Virus record (IMG/VR): IMGVR_UViG_3300046751_000885
Location: 1 to 26,809 of that record
Source of the DNA: a virus
DNA: 26,809 nt
Reading direction: 5' to 3' (one strand)
In this document: positions 15,446-20,691 of the stretch, in pieces
Layout: the number at the start of each line of letters is the position of its first letter
Position numbering within the stretch: the stretch's first letter is position 1
Translations under genes and position numbers: made by a program
Notes under the pieces: generated by a model
The model's input: only the letters and a program-made list of their open reading frames with translations
What the model was told of the DNA's origin: nothing
Database searches by the model: none

Positions 15446-15751
15446 TTATCCCGCCGCGATAAATTTTTGGCCTAGAGTCAGGGCCGCCGCGAACAATATC
15501 CAAGCCGCTCGTTCCATCATTGCGCCTCGTCCTGTATGCACTGCGACCTGTTGCTCGATGTCTCGCTGTGCGTCTTCCATCTGATCAAGCCGGTGCTCAT
15601 GTCGTTTGAGCCTCGCATCGTGTCCAATCATCCGTTCATCCACCCGACTGGCTTGATTACTGAGGGCCTGAACGTTGGCCGTTAGTCGATCAAGCTTTGC
15701 GTCAATACTTGACAGGGTCTGCTGTAAATCCATCGCTGTGGTCGTCTCCAT
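15446..15751 (-). CDS. Coiled-coil protein with C-terminal membrane anchor (XhlA-like)
   Basis: 101 residues, first gene of the leftward late block. After MDLQQTLSSIDAKLDRLTAN it forms a long heptad helix (residues about 10-72: VDERMIGHDARLKRHEHRLD, QMEDAQRDIEQQV). One hydrophobic segment follows at about 82-96 (RAAWILFAAALTLGQKF). A tail-anchored coiled coil of this size resembles XhlA-type holin-associated proteins and some spanin-like proteins, but no lipobox or cysteine is present. The ATG at 15751 has no clear Shine-Dalgarno; the ATG at residue 7 is an alternative. Lysis role is inferred. Confidence 0.6.
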   Translation of the reverse strand: METTTAMDLQQTLSSIDAKLDRLTANVQALSNQASRVDERMIGHDARLKRHEHRLDQMEDAQRDIEQQVAVHTGRGAMMERAAWILFAAALTLGQKFIAAG

Positions 15752-15828
15752 CGGTTTAGGCCTAAGTGCTTGATCAATGGAAACATTTTACCCATCTGAA
15801 AGCCTTTTTTCTAATCTATTTAAAAAAA

Positions 15829-15863
15829 CTTGTAGACATGCAAAATCTCTTGTGTTTTATAAT
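15829..15863 (+). promoter_or_regulatory. Early rightward promoter
   Basis: A perfect -10 hexamer TATAAT at 15858-15863, preceded by TGTGTTT. The -35 is poor: TAGACA at a 19-bp spacing is the best candidate within TTGTAGACATG. A weak -35 next to dyads suggests regulation. Transcription would start near 15870. Confidence 0.6.
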
Positions 15864-15870
15864 TACGCAT

Positions 15871-15885
15871 CCGGTCGCTGACCGG
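15871..15885 (+). promoter_or_regulatory. Perfect hairpin at the expected early mRNA 5' end
   Basis: CCGGTC-GCT-GACCGG, a 6-bp G/C stem with a 3-nt loop, beginning 7-8 bases after the -10 hexamer. The early transcript would start with a stable hairpin, which commonly protects mRNA 5' ends; as DNA it could also be an operator. Confidence 0.6.
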
Positions 15886-15889
15886 CATG

Positions 15890-15903
15890 TGTCAATTGTG
15901 ACA
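15890..15903. promoter_or_regulatory. Inverted repeat TGTCA-ATTG-TGACA
   Basis: Perfect 5-bp arms around a 4-bp centre, just downstream of the hairpin and 20 bp before the first early ATG. The size fits a binding site for a dimeric regulator. No copy was noticed at the other divergent region. Confidence 0.5.
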
Positions 15904-15923
15904 AACCACACGGAGAGCTAAAC

Positions 15924-16214
15924 ATGCAACACACAGCCATCAACCCTAAGCACCAGCGAGCACTCAACAGCCTGTACAAGGCAGACCGCAAACTCTGCGC
16001 CCTGATCAACGCCAACGAGCTCAAGCTCGAGGCTCTCGAGCCGGGTACTGATAAGTACTACAACACCAGCAATCGCCTCGAAGAGCGCGAGGGCGAGCTT
16101 CACTGGAATCTGCAGGAGCGATACGTCGATGAGGCTGAGCTACCCAAGCGGGAGATCGCCGCATTCATCAAGTCCTATGTCGCCTTCCACGGCTACACGC
16201 CTTACCTCGTCTAA
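15924..16214 (+). CDS. Hypothetical early protein, 96 residues
   Basis: First gene of the rightward early operon. ATG 15924 lies 16 nt after the start of the leader ACACGGAGAG, which includes GGAG. The protein is charged and largely helical (KHQRALNSLYKADRKLCALI, NRLEEREGELHWNLQERYVD), ending in a Tyr-rich tail (FHGYTPYLV). No motif, membrane segment or cysteine cluster recognised. Position directly behind the early promoter suggests a host-takeover or regulatory role; this is inference from position only. Confidence 0.65.
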   Translation: MQHTAINPKHQRALNSLYKADRKLCALINANELKLEALEPGTDKYYNTSNRLEEREGELHWNLQERYVDEAELPKREIAAFIKSYVAFHGYTPYLV

Positions 16215-16241
16215 ACCAGACCAACACACGGAGAGATACCC

Positions 16242-16565
16242 ATGTCAGACCTAACCAACAACCCAATCTGCCTAGTTCTAGCCAGCCTCATCGCTGACGA
16301 CATCGCTGAGCTCATAGACGCTCACCACGACTGGGATTACGCACTCGATCGTCAGCGTCACTACAGAAAGACCTGTGACGGCTTTGCGCCTGAGTACATC
16401 GAGGAGTGGAACGCAAAAGCCCTGAATCGCGTTCTCGACGTGGAGCGCAAGCTAGCCTCAATCGGCATCAACGTGCAGGAAGCGCACAACCGCCTGAAGG
16501 CTAAGCAGGAAGACCTGCGGCCGGTCGTTACAGAAGAGCAATTATTTGGAGGTGCGACAGCATGA
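16242..16565 (+). CDS. Hypothetical early protein, 107 residues
   Basis: ATG 16242, again 16 nt after the start of an ACACGGAGAG leader (16226-16235), matching the previous gene. The N-terminus is hydrophobic-acidic (CLVLASLIADDIAELIDAHH) and the rest is helical with charged residues (ALNRVLDVERKLASIGINVQ). It ends EEQLFGGATA, overlapping the next start by 4 nt (ATGA). No family recognised. Confidence 0.65.
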   Translation: MSDLTNNPICLVLASLIADDIAELIDAHHDWDYALDRQRHYRKTCDGFAPEYIEEWNAKALNRVLDVERKLASIGINVQEAHNRLKAKQEDLRPVVTEEQLFGGATA

Positions 16566-16912
16566 GCAGACAGCTACCAACAGCGGACGAGATCCGCGAA
16601 TCAGTCACCGACTGCAACACTTGGCATCGACGTTTTTTCCGGTGCTTTATCGATGGCTCGTACATAGGCCGAGCCCATTACCTATACAACTGCGAGAAGG
16701 TCCTCGACGTGTACCACAATGATCGTGCCCTTCGCGCCTTTGCTATCGAGACGTTCTGCGACTTCATCGCACACGAGGAGGGCTGCAAGCCGTCAACGGT
16801 CCGGGTGCACTTGGTGAAGGTCGTTGACCGGGACGTTTTGGAAGCGCTGAACGTGGAGCTGATCGACGACCTGCGCGACCTCGTCCGCGATCAAGTGGAG
16901 GGCGCAGCTTAA
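16562..16912 (+). CDS. Hypothetical early protein, 116 residues
   Basis: ATG 16562 overlaps the previous stop. The sequence has RQLPTADEIRESVTDCNTWH, then FRCFIDGSYIGRAHYLYNCE and FCDFIAHEEGCKPSTVRVHL. The C-terminus is an acidic helix (LNVELIDDLRDLVRDQVEG). Five cysteines are scattered rather than in CxxC pairs. No known domain recognised. Its TAA stop is followed on the very next base by the first hammerhead ribozyme, so a terminating ribosome would cover stem I of the ribozyme. Confidence 0.65.
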   Translation: MSRQLPTADEIRESVTDCNTWHRRFFRCFIDGSYIGRAHYLYNCEKVLDVYHNDRALRAFAIETFCDFIAHEEGCKPSTVRVHLVKVVDRDVLEALNVELIDDLRDLVRDQVEGAA

Positions 16913-16969
16913 CCGCACTGATGAGAGCCGGAGGGAAACCGGCCGAAACACCCTGCGGGGTGTCTGCGG
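16913..16969 (+). ncRNA. Hammerhead self-cleaving ribozyme 1 (type I)
   Basis: All invariant core elements are present: CTGATGA at 16918-16924, GAAA at 16945-16948 and GTC at 16962-16964. Stem I is CCGCA (16913-16917) with TGCGG (16965-16969). Stem II is G16925-C16944, a bulged A16926, then GCCGG (16927-16931) with CCGGC (16939-16943) and a 7-nt loop AGGGAAA. Stem III is ACACCC (16948-16953) with GGGTGT (16958-16963) and loop TGCG. Every stem pair is Watson-Crick. Cleavage is expected after C16964. Both ends leave through stem I, so it is type I. It starts on the first base after a stop codon and ends 34 bases before the next ATG. Tertiary loop contacts cannot be judged by eye. Confidence 0.92.
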
Positions 16970-16980
16970 AAATCCACCGC
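16966..16980 (+). promoter_or_regulatory. Hairpin competing with ribozyme 1 stem I
   Basis: GCGG (16966-16969), loop AAATCCA, CCGC (16977-16980). The left arm is the 3' strand of ribozyme stem I, so the two pairings exclude each other. After cleavage it would sit at the 5' end of the downstream mRNA. The equivalent hairpin exists after ribozyme 2 with a matching base change. Confidence 0.6.
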
Positions 16981-17003
16981 TCAATGACCAACAGGAGGTC
17001 AGC

Positions 17004-17279
17004 ATGAATACTTTTACGAACCCGGCTTTGGCAGCAGAGCCTCTCACTGAGGTCTACAGCGCCACTGATTGCGTTTTCAACGACGTTCGCACCGCAACCG
17101 TGTACAAGCGCGGTCGCCTCGAGCACTGGCCTGAGGGCTCATGCTGGGCGTTCGAGTGGCGTGTCGTCACAGGGTACGACAGCGACCCCCGCATCGTGTC
17201 CAACCGCTGCTATCAATACTACGACGACGCTGAGGCTGATGCCGATACTTGGGTGTACCACCCGGAGGTGGAGTCATGA
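17004..17279 (+). CDS. Hypothetical early protein, 91 residues, downstream of ribozyme 1
   Basis: ATG 17004 with a strong Shine-Dalgarno (AACAGGAGG, 6-nt spacing). The protein is rich in aromatic and acidic residues (LEHWPEGSCWAFEWRVVTGY, SNRCYQYYDDAEADADTWVY) and short; no family recognised. Its message is bounded by two predicted ribozyme cuts (16964 and 17413), so it may be released with the 28-residue membrane peptide on one 449-nt RNA. The stop overlaps the start of that peptide (ATGA). Confidence 0.68.
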   Translation: MNTFTNPALAAEPLTEVYSATDCVFNDVRTATVYKRGRLEHWPEGSCWAFEWRVVTGYDSDPRIVSNRCYQYYDDAEADADTWVYHPEVES

Positions 17280-17362
17280 GGCAGTCCGAAGAGCAGCAAG
17301 TGCTCGTGATGCTAATCCTGAGCGCCATCATGCTGGTTGCCCTGTATGCCCCACTGTACTAG
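17276..17362 (+). CDS. 28-residue single-span membrane peptide
   Basis: ATG 17276 overlaps the upstream stop, with GGAGGTGGAG before it. It reads MRQSEEQQVLVMLILSAIML then VALYAPLY. Residues 9-25 form one hydrophobic span after a short polar N-terminus. Its TAG ends at 17362, and ribozyme 2 begins at 17363. Small phage membrane peptides of this kind often inhibit host functions or aid lysis or superinfection exclusion; which, if any, applies is unknown. Confidence 0.7.
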   Translation: MRQSEEQQVLVMLILSAIMLVALYAPLY

Positions 17363-17418
17363 CCACACTGATGAGTGTCGGAGGAATACCGACCGAAACG
17401 CCCAAGCGGCGTCTGTGG
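17363..17418 (+). ncRNA. Hammerhead self-cleaving ribozyme 2 (type I)
   Basis: Same architecture as ribozyme 1. Core: CTGATGA 17368-17374, GAAA 17395-17398, GTC 17411-17413. Stem I is CCACA (17363-17367) with TGTGG (17414-17418). Stem II is G17375-C17394, bulged T17376, GTCGG (17377-17381) with CCGAC (17389-17393) and loop AGGAATA. Stem III is ACGCC (17398-17402) with GGCGT (17408-17412) and loop CAAGC. Relative to ribozyme 1 there is a compensatory change in each stem: G-C to A-T in I, C-G to T-A in II, A-T to G-C in III. Cleavage is expected after C17413. It begins on the first base after a stop codon. Confidence 0.92.
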
Positions 17419-17428
17419 AATTCACCAC
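17415..17428 (+). promoter_or_regulatory. Hairpin competing with ribozyme 2 stem I
   Basis: GTGG (17415-17418), loop AATTCA, CCAC (17425-17428), the counterpart of the hairpin at 16966-16980. The G-to-A change in the CCGC arm matches the C-to-T change in the shared arm, so pairing is kept. Confidence 0.6.
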
Positions 17429-17452
17429 TCTACCGTCCAACAGGAGGACAGT

Positions 17453-17710
17453 ATGAATAGCAAAGTCGTAAAGCTGTCAGGCTTCAAGAAGCAACCTATC
17501 GGTGACCGCGTATGTCGGTCGGTTTACCAGAGCGATACCGACTGGTCTGAGGTTCAGGCCATGGCATTGCAGAAAGGCATCCTTGACCCCGACAAGCTGT
17601 GGCTCCATGACATAGCCCGGTTCAATGAAATGGGTTCGGGGTTCCCCGGTACCGTTAAGGAGTTCCTTCGCTTACTACAGCAAGGTCGCTCTATTCCCTC
17701 TTACAAGTAA
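17453..17710 (+). CDS. Hypothetical early protein, 85 residues, downstream of ribozyme 2
   Basis: ATG 17453 with AACAGGAGG at 6 nt, almost identical to the leader of the gene at 17004. The frame is open further upstream, but that part is the ribozyme, so the ATG at 17453 is chosen. The protein begins MNSKVVKLSGFKKQPIGDRV and has DWSEVQAMALQKGILDPDKL and TVKEFLRLLQQGRSIPSYK. No family recognised. It is followed within 9 nt by an intrinsic terminator. Confidence 0.68.
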   Translation: MNSKVVKLSGFKKQPIGDRVCRSVYQSDTDWSEVQAMALQKGILDPDKLWLHDIARFNEMGSGFPGTVKEFLRLLQQGRSIPSYK

Positions 17711-17718
17711 CAGGTAAT

Positions 17719-17755
17719 GGGGTGGTGATTTTCTTTTCCCCGCCCCGATTTTTTT
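17719..17755 (+). terminator. Intrinsic terminator
   Basis: GGGGTGG (17719-17725) pairs with the CC(C)CGCCCC arm ending at 17746, with a T-rich loop, and is followed by GATTTTTTT. It lies between the 85-residue gene and the next ATG (17765) and overlaps no coding sequence. It probably lowers transcription into the following gene chain. Confidence 0.72.
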
Positions 17756-17764
17756 GGAGACATC

Positions 17765-18067
17765 ATGAGCACCTATTCAATCAATCTCGAGACTGCGTCG
17801 TGGGGTGCAACCCAAGCGATCTACCGTCTCGACCAATCCTTCGTGGGCACCTCAGACTACATGGGTGTCGCTTACTTTTGGCCTCACGAGTTTAAGCACT
17901 GGCTTCGCGCATGCACCGTAGCGGAGAGAAAAAAAGTTCATCAGCTCTGGCTCAAAAATAACCTCAGCTTCGAGGCCGGCATCGACCCAACAATCGACTG
18001 CCAGCCCCACTGGGAAATCATCAAGCGCGTCTGCAAAACAGTCGCAAGAGAGGAGATTAAACAATGA
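17765..18067 (+). CDS. Hypothetical early protein, 100 residues
   Basis: ATG 17765 with GGAG 8 nt upstream, placed in the T-run of the terminator. Contains YMGVAYFWPHEFKHWLRACT and QLWLKNNLSFEAGIDPTIDC: many aromatic residues and three Cys, no recognised domain. Overlaps the next gene by 4 nt. First of a chain of nine or ten overlapping small genes that reads to 20264. Confidence 0.65.
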   Translation: MSTYSINLETASWGATQAIYRLDQSFVGTSDYMGVAYFWPHEFKHWLRACTVAERKKVHQLWLKNNLSFEAGIDPTIDCQPHWEIIKRVCKTVAREEIKQ

Positions 18068-18441
18068 ACCTCAACACCTTACCTTTCGCTGACCGGGCCT
18101 GCGTGGCCCGCTTACTGCTGGAGATATTCGCACCTCAGGAGCTGATGCGCCTCGCTGTCACAGTCAATGATGGCGAGGAGGATGTCGTCAGAAAGTCATT
18201 CGATATGACCGTGGTACTCGATGCCATGGCGGCAACCGATGAGGACTATCTGATCATCTACGAAAAATGGGCCGATGGCAGTTGGAATCGGCTGGGAGGC
18301 TTCTGGCTGATCTACAACAACGGCTCTGAATTTGACCCAGTCGTCTGCATATCAGATTGCTTTTACTCACCTGCGGGTGAGTCGGTGATCAATGGCATCT
18401 ATGACCGGGTCAATCAGCACTTCGAAAAGGAGGTGGCGTAA
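18064..18441 (+). CDS. Hypothetical early protein, 125 residues
   Basis: ATG 18064 in an ATGA overlap. Acidic protein; N-terminal helical part (DRACVARLLLEIFAPQELMR) and a beta-rich middle with WADGSWNRLGGFWLIYNNGS. No family recognised. Ends with TAATG overlapping the next start; GGAGG within its last codons would serve that gene. Confidence 0.65.
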   Translation: MNLNTLPFADRACVARLLLEIFAPQELMRLAVTVNDGEEDVVRKSFDMTVVLDAMAATDEDYLIIYEKWADGSWNRLGGFWLIYNNGSEFDPVVCISDCFYSPAGESVINGIYDRVNQHFEKEVA

Positions 18442-18620
18442 TGAAATTAACACGCGAGGGACTGATGAAAATCATCATCGAGAACGCCGACCAGCTGTGT
18501 GTGTTTTACATCACCAAAGAGGGCGCCCACTTAGAGTCCTTGGACCTAAGCAACCCTGCATCGTTCAACGGCGATTGCATCCAACTGAACTGCGAAACGA
18601 CTTCGGAGGCTACGTCATGA
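18441..18620 (+). CDS. Hypothetical early protein, 59 residues
   Basis: ATG 18441 (TAATG overlap) with AAGGAGGTGG upstream, a very strong Shine-Dalgarno. Reads MKLTREGLMKIIIENADQLC, then VFYITKEGAHLESLDLSNP, ending NCETTSEATS. Fills an otherwise empty gap in the chain and overlaps the next gene by ATGA. Function unknown. Confidence 0.68.
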   Translation: MKLTREGLMKIIIENADQLCVFYITKEGAHLESLDLSNPASFNGDCIQLNCETTSEATS

Positions 18621-18844
18621 ACGACGACTGGTTCCCCCACGAGATTGGTCGTGACGTGTACGAGCAGAAAATCGTTCCGATGATCGCGGCAGGACAGATT
18701 CACGAGAACGTGACCGGATGGGACATAACCTACCTGACGGACGACGAGACTGGGCTCACCGTGGGATATGTGGCTGAGCATGAGGATATCTGGAGGGCGC
18801 ATCTCGATAAATACTGGGCGATCAAAATCACTGAGGTGAAATGA
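18617..18844 (+). CDS. Hypothetical early protein, 75 residues
   Basis: Start at ATG 18617, which has GGAGG 7 nt upstream and an ATGA overlap; a longer in-frame reading from 18392 would run across two neighbours and is rejected. Acidic, with WFPHEIGRDVYEQKIVPMIA and GYVAEHEDIWRAHLDKYWAI. No family recognised. Confidence 0.65.
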   Translation: MNDDWFPHEIGRDVYEQKIVPMIAAGQIHENVTGWDITYLTDDETGLTVGYVAEHEDIWRAHLDKYWAIKITEVK

Positions 18845-19032
18845 TGCCGGCGCCAGTCTACCGCTACACCATCACCGACAGGGCTAAGGCCCTGCTACGC
18901 GGCGGCTTTTATGAACATGAGGTCGCCTCAATTTTAATGGTCGAGTTCACCCTCGACGAGTTTCAAGTAGAAGACTTGCCCAAGCTGGTCAGGTTCATCA
19001 ATGACACGAGGAAAAAAGCAGATGCACTATGA
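18841..19032 (+). CDS. Hypothetical early protein, 63 residues
   Basis: ATG 18841 overlaps the previous stop by ATGA. Reads MMPAPVYRYTITDRAKALLR, then EVASILMVEFTLDEFQVEDL. Short helical protein of unknown function; overlaps the next gene by a few bases. Confidence 0.62.
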   Translation: MMPAPVYRYTITDRAKALLRGGFYEHEVASILMVEFTLDEFQVEDLPKLVRFINDTRKKADAL

Positions 19033-19240
19033 ACTTCCAACCCACGTTCTGGAAAGAATTGTCTCACCGAACGGGAGCTACAAAACCGTTCAGCCTCACC
19101 ATCAAAGGTCTATGGCCGTTGAAATACTGAAGCGGCGCAAGATCATGGCCGAACTCGAACGAAAGCTGGGGGAGCTGGTAATCGACAAAGCTGACCTCAT
19201 CGCAATGAAAACCCTGCTCGCTAAGGAGTTGAATCAATGA
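19022..19240 (+). CDS. Hypothetical early protein, 72 residues
   Basis: The ATG at 19022 is chosen because AGGA lies 9 nt upstream; an in-frame ATG at 19001 would add seven residues and lacks this. Basic helical protein (SMAVEILKRRKIMAELERKL, ADLIAMKTLLAKELNQ). Its last codons carry AAGGAG for the next gene, whose ATG overlaps its stop. Confidence 0.6.
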   Translation: MHYELPTHVLERIVSPNGSYKTVQPHHQRSMAVEILKRRKIMAELERKLGELVIDKADLIAMKTLLAKELNQ

Positions 19241-19677
19241 ACAATTATAAAGTTGGAGACAAGGTGGACGTCAGGGTTTTGGACGGGGATAAACATTTCA
19301 TAGATGACCCTCGACACCCTCGACTGAGAAGCATCGAAACAATCATGAAGCAGTCCGGGCTAGGACCGCATGACTGGATCTATTACATCGAAGACATTGA
19401 GGACCAAAAAGACATTTGGTTCGAGGTTCTCGAAATCAATCTGGCCGTGCTTGACGACACATTCAGGGATGGGAACGAGGAGGAGATCCTTCACAACATT
19501 TGCAAGGACGCCTTCCCGGAGACAAAGCGTTCATCCAGCGGCTACTTTGCTGAGGAGGCCTACATCGCTGGAGCTATGTTTCGCAACTCACATTATACAG
19601 TCAGGCTACACCGGGAGTGCGGCTTCAAAGACCAAACCCACAGCGATTACCTCAGCTACACATGGGAGCTCCAGTAA
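19237..19677 (+). CDS. Hypothetical early protein, 146 residues
   Basis: ATG 19237 with AAGGAG at 9 nt. The longest protein of the chain; begins MNNYKVGDKVDVRVLDGDKH, a beta-type start, and contains HDWIYYIEDIEDQKDIWFEV. Strongly acidic, with three Cys. No family recognised. TAATG overlap with the next gene. Confidence 0.66.
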   Translation: MNNYKVGDKVDVRVLDGDKHFIDDPRHPRLRSIETIMKQSGLGPHDWIYYIEDIEDQKDIWFEVLEINLAVLDDTFRDGNEEEILHNICKDAFPETKRSSSGYFAEEAYIAGAMFRNSHYTVRLHRECGFKDQTHSDYLSYTWELQ

Positions 19678-19895
19678 TGATTACCGCACACATAGAGCTA
19701 GAAGTTTCAGAGCTGGACGTTATCAACCCGGTAGTTCACCGATGGACTGAAAGCGTAGAGTCGGAGGGCCGTGTCGAACAGGTGTCTTTTTTCGAGGTTG
19801 AATGGGACAGGATCGAATGGCTGGGTCAAATCGTTGAGCTGGATTGTGACGGTGAGCGACAGCTTGAGGATTACCTGAGTGAGATTTCCCCGTGA
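19677..19895 (+). CDS. Hypothetical early protein, 72 residues
   Basis: ATG 19677 in a TAATG overlap; a longer in-frame ATG at 19617 lies inside the previous gene and is rejected. Acidic: AHIELEVSELDVINPVVHRW, FFEVEWDRIEWLGQIVELD. Small acidic proteins of this sort in early phage operons are sometimes DNA mimics or host inhibitors, but nothing specific is visible. Confidence 0.62.
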   Translation: MITAHIELEVSELDVINPVVHRWTESVESEGRVEQVSFFEVEWDRIEWLGQIVELDCDGERQLEDYLSEISP

Positions 19896-20086
19896 GATTT
19901 AAGTTTGTCACCAATGACAGTGATGATGCGAAGCTGGCAATGCAAGCCGCAGAACAAATGGCCAACCGGTTTCAGGAGCCTGTCTGCATTCTATTCGACT
20001 ACTCAACCGTGTTGCTCAGCCTAAACGACAAGCCGGCACTCGAGATCGTCTACCCGGAGTTTTGGAGTGGCAGTCGATATGGATAA
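19892..20086 (+). CDS. Hypothetical early protein, 64 residues (GTG start)
   Basis: GTG at 19892 overlaps the previous TGA (GTGA). Reads MRFKFVTNDSDDAKLAMQAA, then RFQEPVCILFDYSTVLLSLN, a compact alpha/beta-like pattern. The start codon is less common but the overlap pattern supports it. No family recognised. Confidence 0.58.
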   Translation: MRFKFVTNDSDDAKLAMQAAEQMANRFQEPVCILFDYSTVLLSLNDKPALEIVYPEFWSGSRYG

Positions 20087-20264
20087 CAACGATGTGCTTA
20101 AAGATCTAATGCATGAGCACGAGTTATCCCCGCAACAGGTAGCCGAACTGCTAGGCATGACGAGAGAGGGGGTCTACAACTGGACTCGATCCCGGGACAC
20201 AAGCGGCTATCGAAAGATGCCAGACCCGGCTCTCAAACTACTCAAGATAACCCTACTTCGGTAG
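20079..20264 (+). CDS. Small HTH DNA-binding protein
   Basis: 61 residues from ATG 20079; an in-frame GTG at 20067 is possible, but it overlaps GGAG, the likely Shine-Dalgarno. Contains VLKDLMHEHELSPQQVAELL then GMTREGVYNWTRSRDTSGYR: helix, turn (LSPQQVAELLGMT), recognition helix (REGVYNWTRS), an XRE/Cro-like HTH. Ends ALKLLKITLLR. Being last in the early operon, it may act as an early-to-late switch or a Cro-like regulator; targets unknown. The terminator overlaps its stop codon. Confidence 0.72.
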   Translation: MDNNDVLKDLMHEHELSPQQVAELLGMTREGVYNWTRSRDTSGYRKMPDPALKLLKITLLR

Positions 20265-20273
20265 GGTTTTTTT
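20251..20273 (+). terminator. Intrinsic terminator at the convergent junction
   Basis: CCCTAC-TTCG-GTAGGG followed by TTTTTTT: perfect 6-bp stem with a stable TTCG tetraloop. It overlaps the last codons of the HTH gene. The leftward gene stops at 20272, so early transcripts from both sides meet here. For leftward transcripts the downstream bases are TTATCTTG, a weaker signal. Confidence 0.88.
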
Positions 20274-20691
20274 ATACCGGCACAAACCGCTGAATGAGGT
20301 AGTGGAGCATGACCTCCATGTCCTGATCATCGCCCCGGTCACGCCTCCCGCCAATCGCATTGTAATCAGGCTCGTCGCATAGATTGATGTAGCCTATGCC
20401 ATCCTTCCACGAGACAAACAGAAACGCTGGCACGCCAGTGACGCCCGTCAACAAGCGTATCCGGGCAACCTTATCAGCACTGATCATGTACGTGGAAAAG
20501 TGGTCCCGGGTATAGTTCCTCACCTTGATCTCGACCATGCCCACAACGTAACCGTCACGCTCAAAGAACCAATCGAGACCGTACAGTCGTTTGGCTTTGA
20601 TGGCGCGGGCGTTGTACTTCTCCGCTATGGTATCTGCTATCTCGCGTTCTGCGCTGATGTCACGCGATGTTTCGTAAATAGGTCTAGCCAT
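20272..20691 (-). CDS. PD-(D/E)XK nuclease-like protein 1
   Basis: 139 residues, ATG 20691. Residues 38-60 contain D40 in GLDWFFERDG and E54-x-K56 in MVEIKVRNY, the D-x(13)-ExK pattern of the PD-(D/E)XK superfamily. An upstream helix carries E16/E17 (SAEREIADTIAEKY), as is usual. The C-terminus has VSWKDGIGYINLC and an Asp/Arg-rich loop. Such phage proteins act as Holliday junction resolvases, replication nucleases or host-DNA degraders; which one is not decidable here. It is the last gene of the leftward replication block. Confidence 0.6.
   Translation of the reverse strand: MARPIYETSRDISAEREIADTIAEKYNARAIKAKRLYGLDWFFERDGYVVGMVEIKVRNYTRDHFSTYMISADKVARIRLLTGVTGVPAFLFVSWKDGIGYINLCDEPDYNAIGGRRDRGDDQDMEVMLHYLIQRFVPV

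Larger units (their letters stand above)
15752..15923. promoter_or_regulatory. Divergent control region between late and early genes
   Basis: 172 bp, A/T-rich in its left half (CTAATCTATTTAAAAAAACT). It separates the leftward late operon from the rightward early operon. For the early side there is a consensus -10 at 15858-15863 and two dyads before the first gene. For the late side I see no convincing sigma-70 pair, so late transcription may depend on an activator or on a different polymerase. Confidence 0.6.

Noticed and set aside
15885-15900. Perfect TTGACA on the minus strand as a late promoter -35
   Set aside because: The nearest A/T-rich -10-like sequence is 24 bp away; spacing is too long for a sigma-70 promoter.
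16895-16977. Extension of ribozyme 1 stem I by GTGGA (16895-16899) with TCCAC (16973-16977)
   Set aside because: Perfect pairing, but there is no counterpart at ribozyme 2 and the internal loop would be very uneven (13 and 3 nt); treated as chance.
18392-18616. N-terminal extension of the 75-residue gene back to 18392
   Set aside because: It would run out of frame through the 59-residue gene, which has a very strong ribosome site; the ATG at 18617 has GGAGG and a stop-start overlap.
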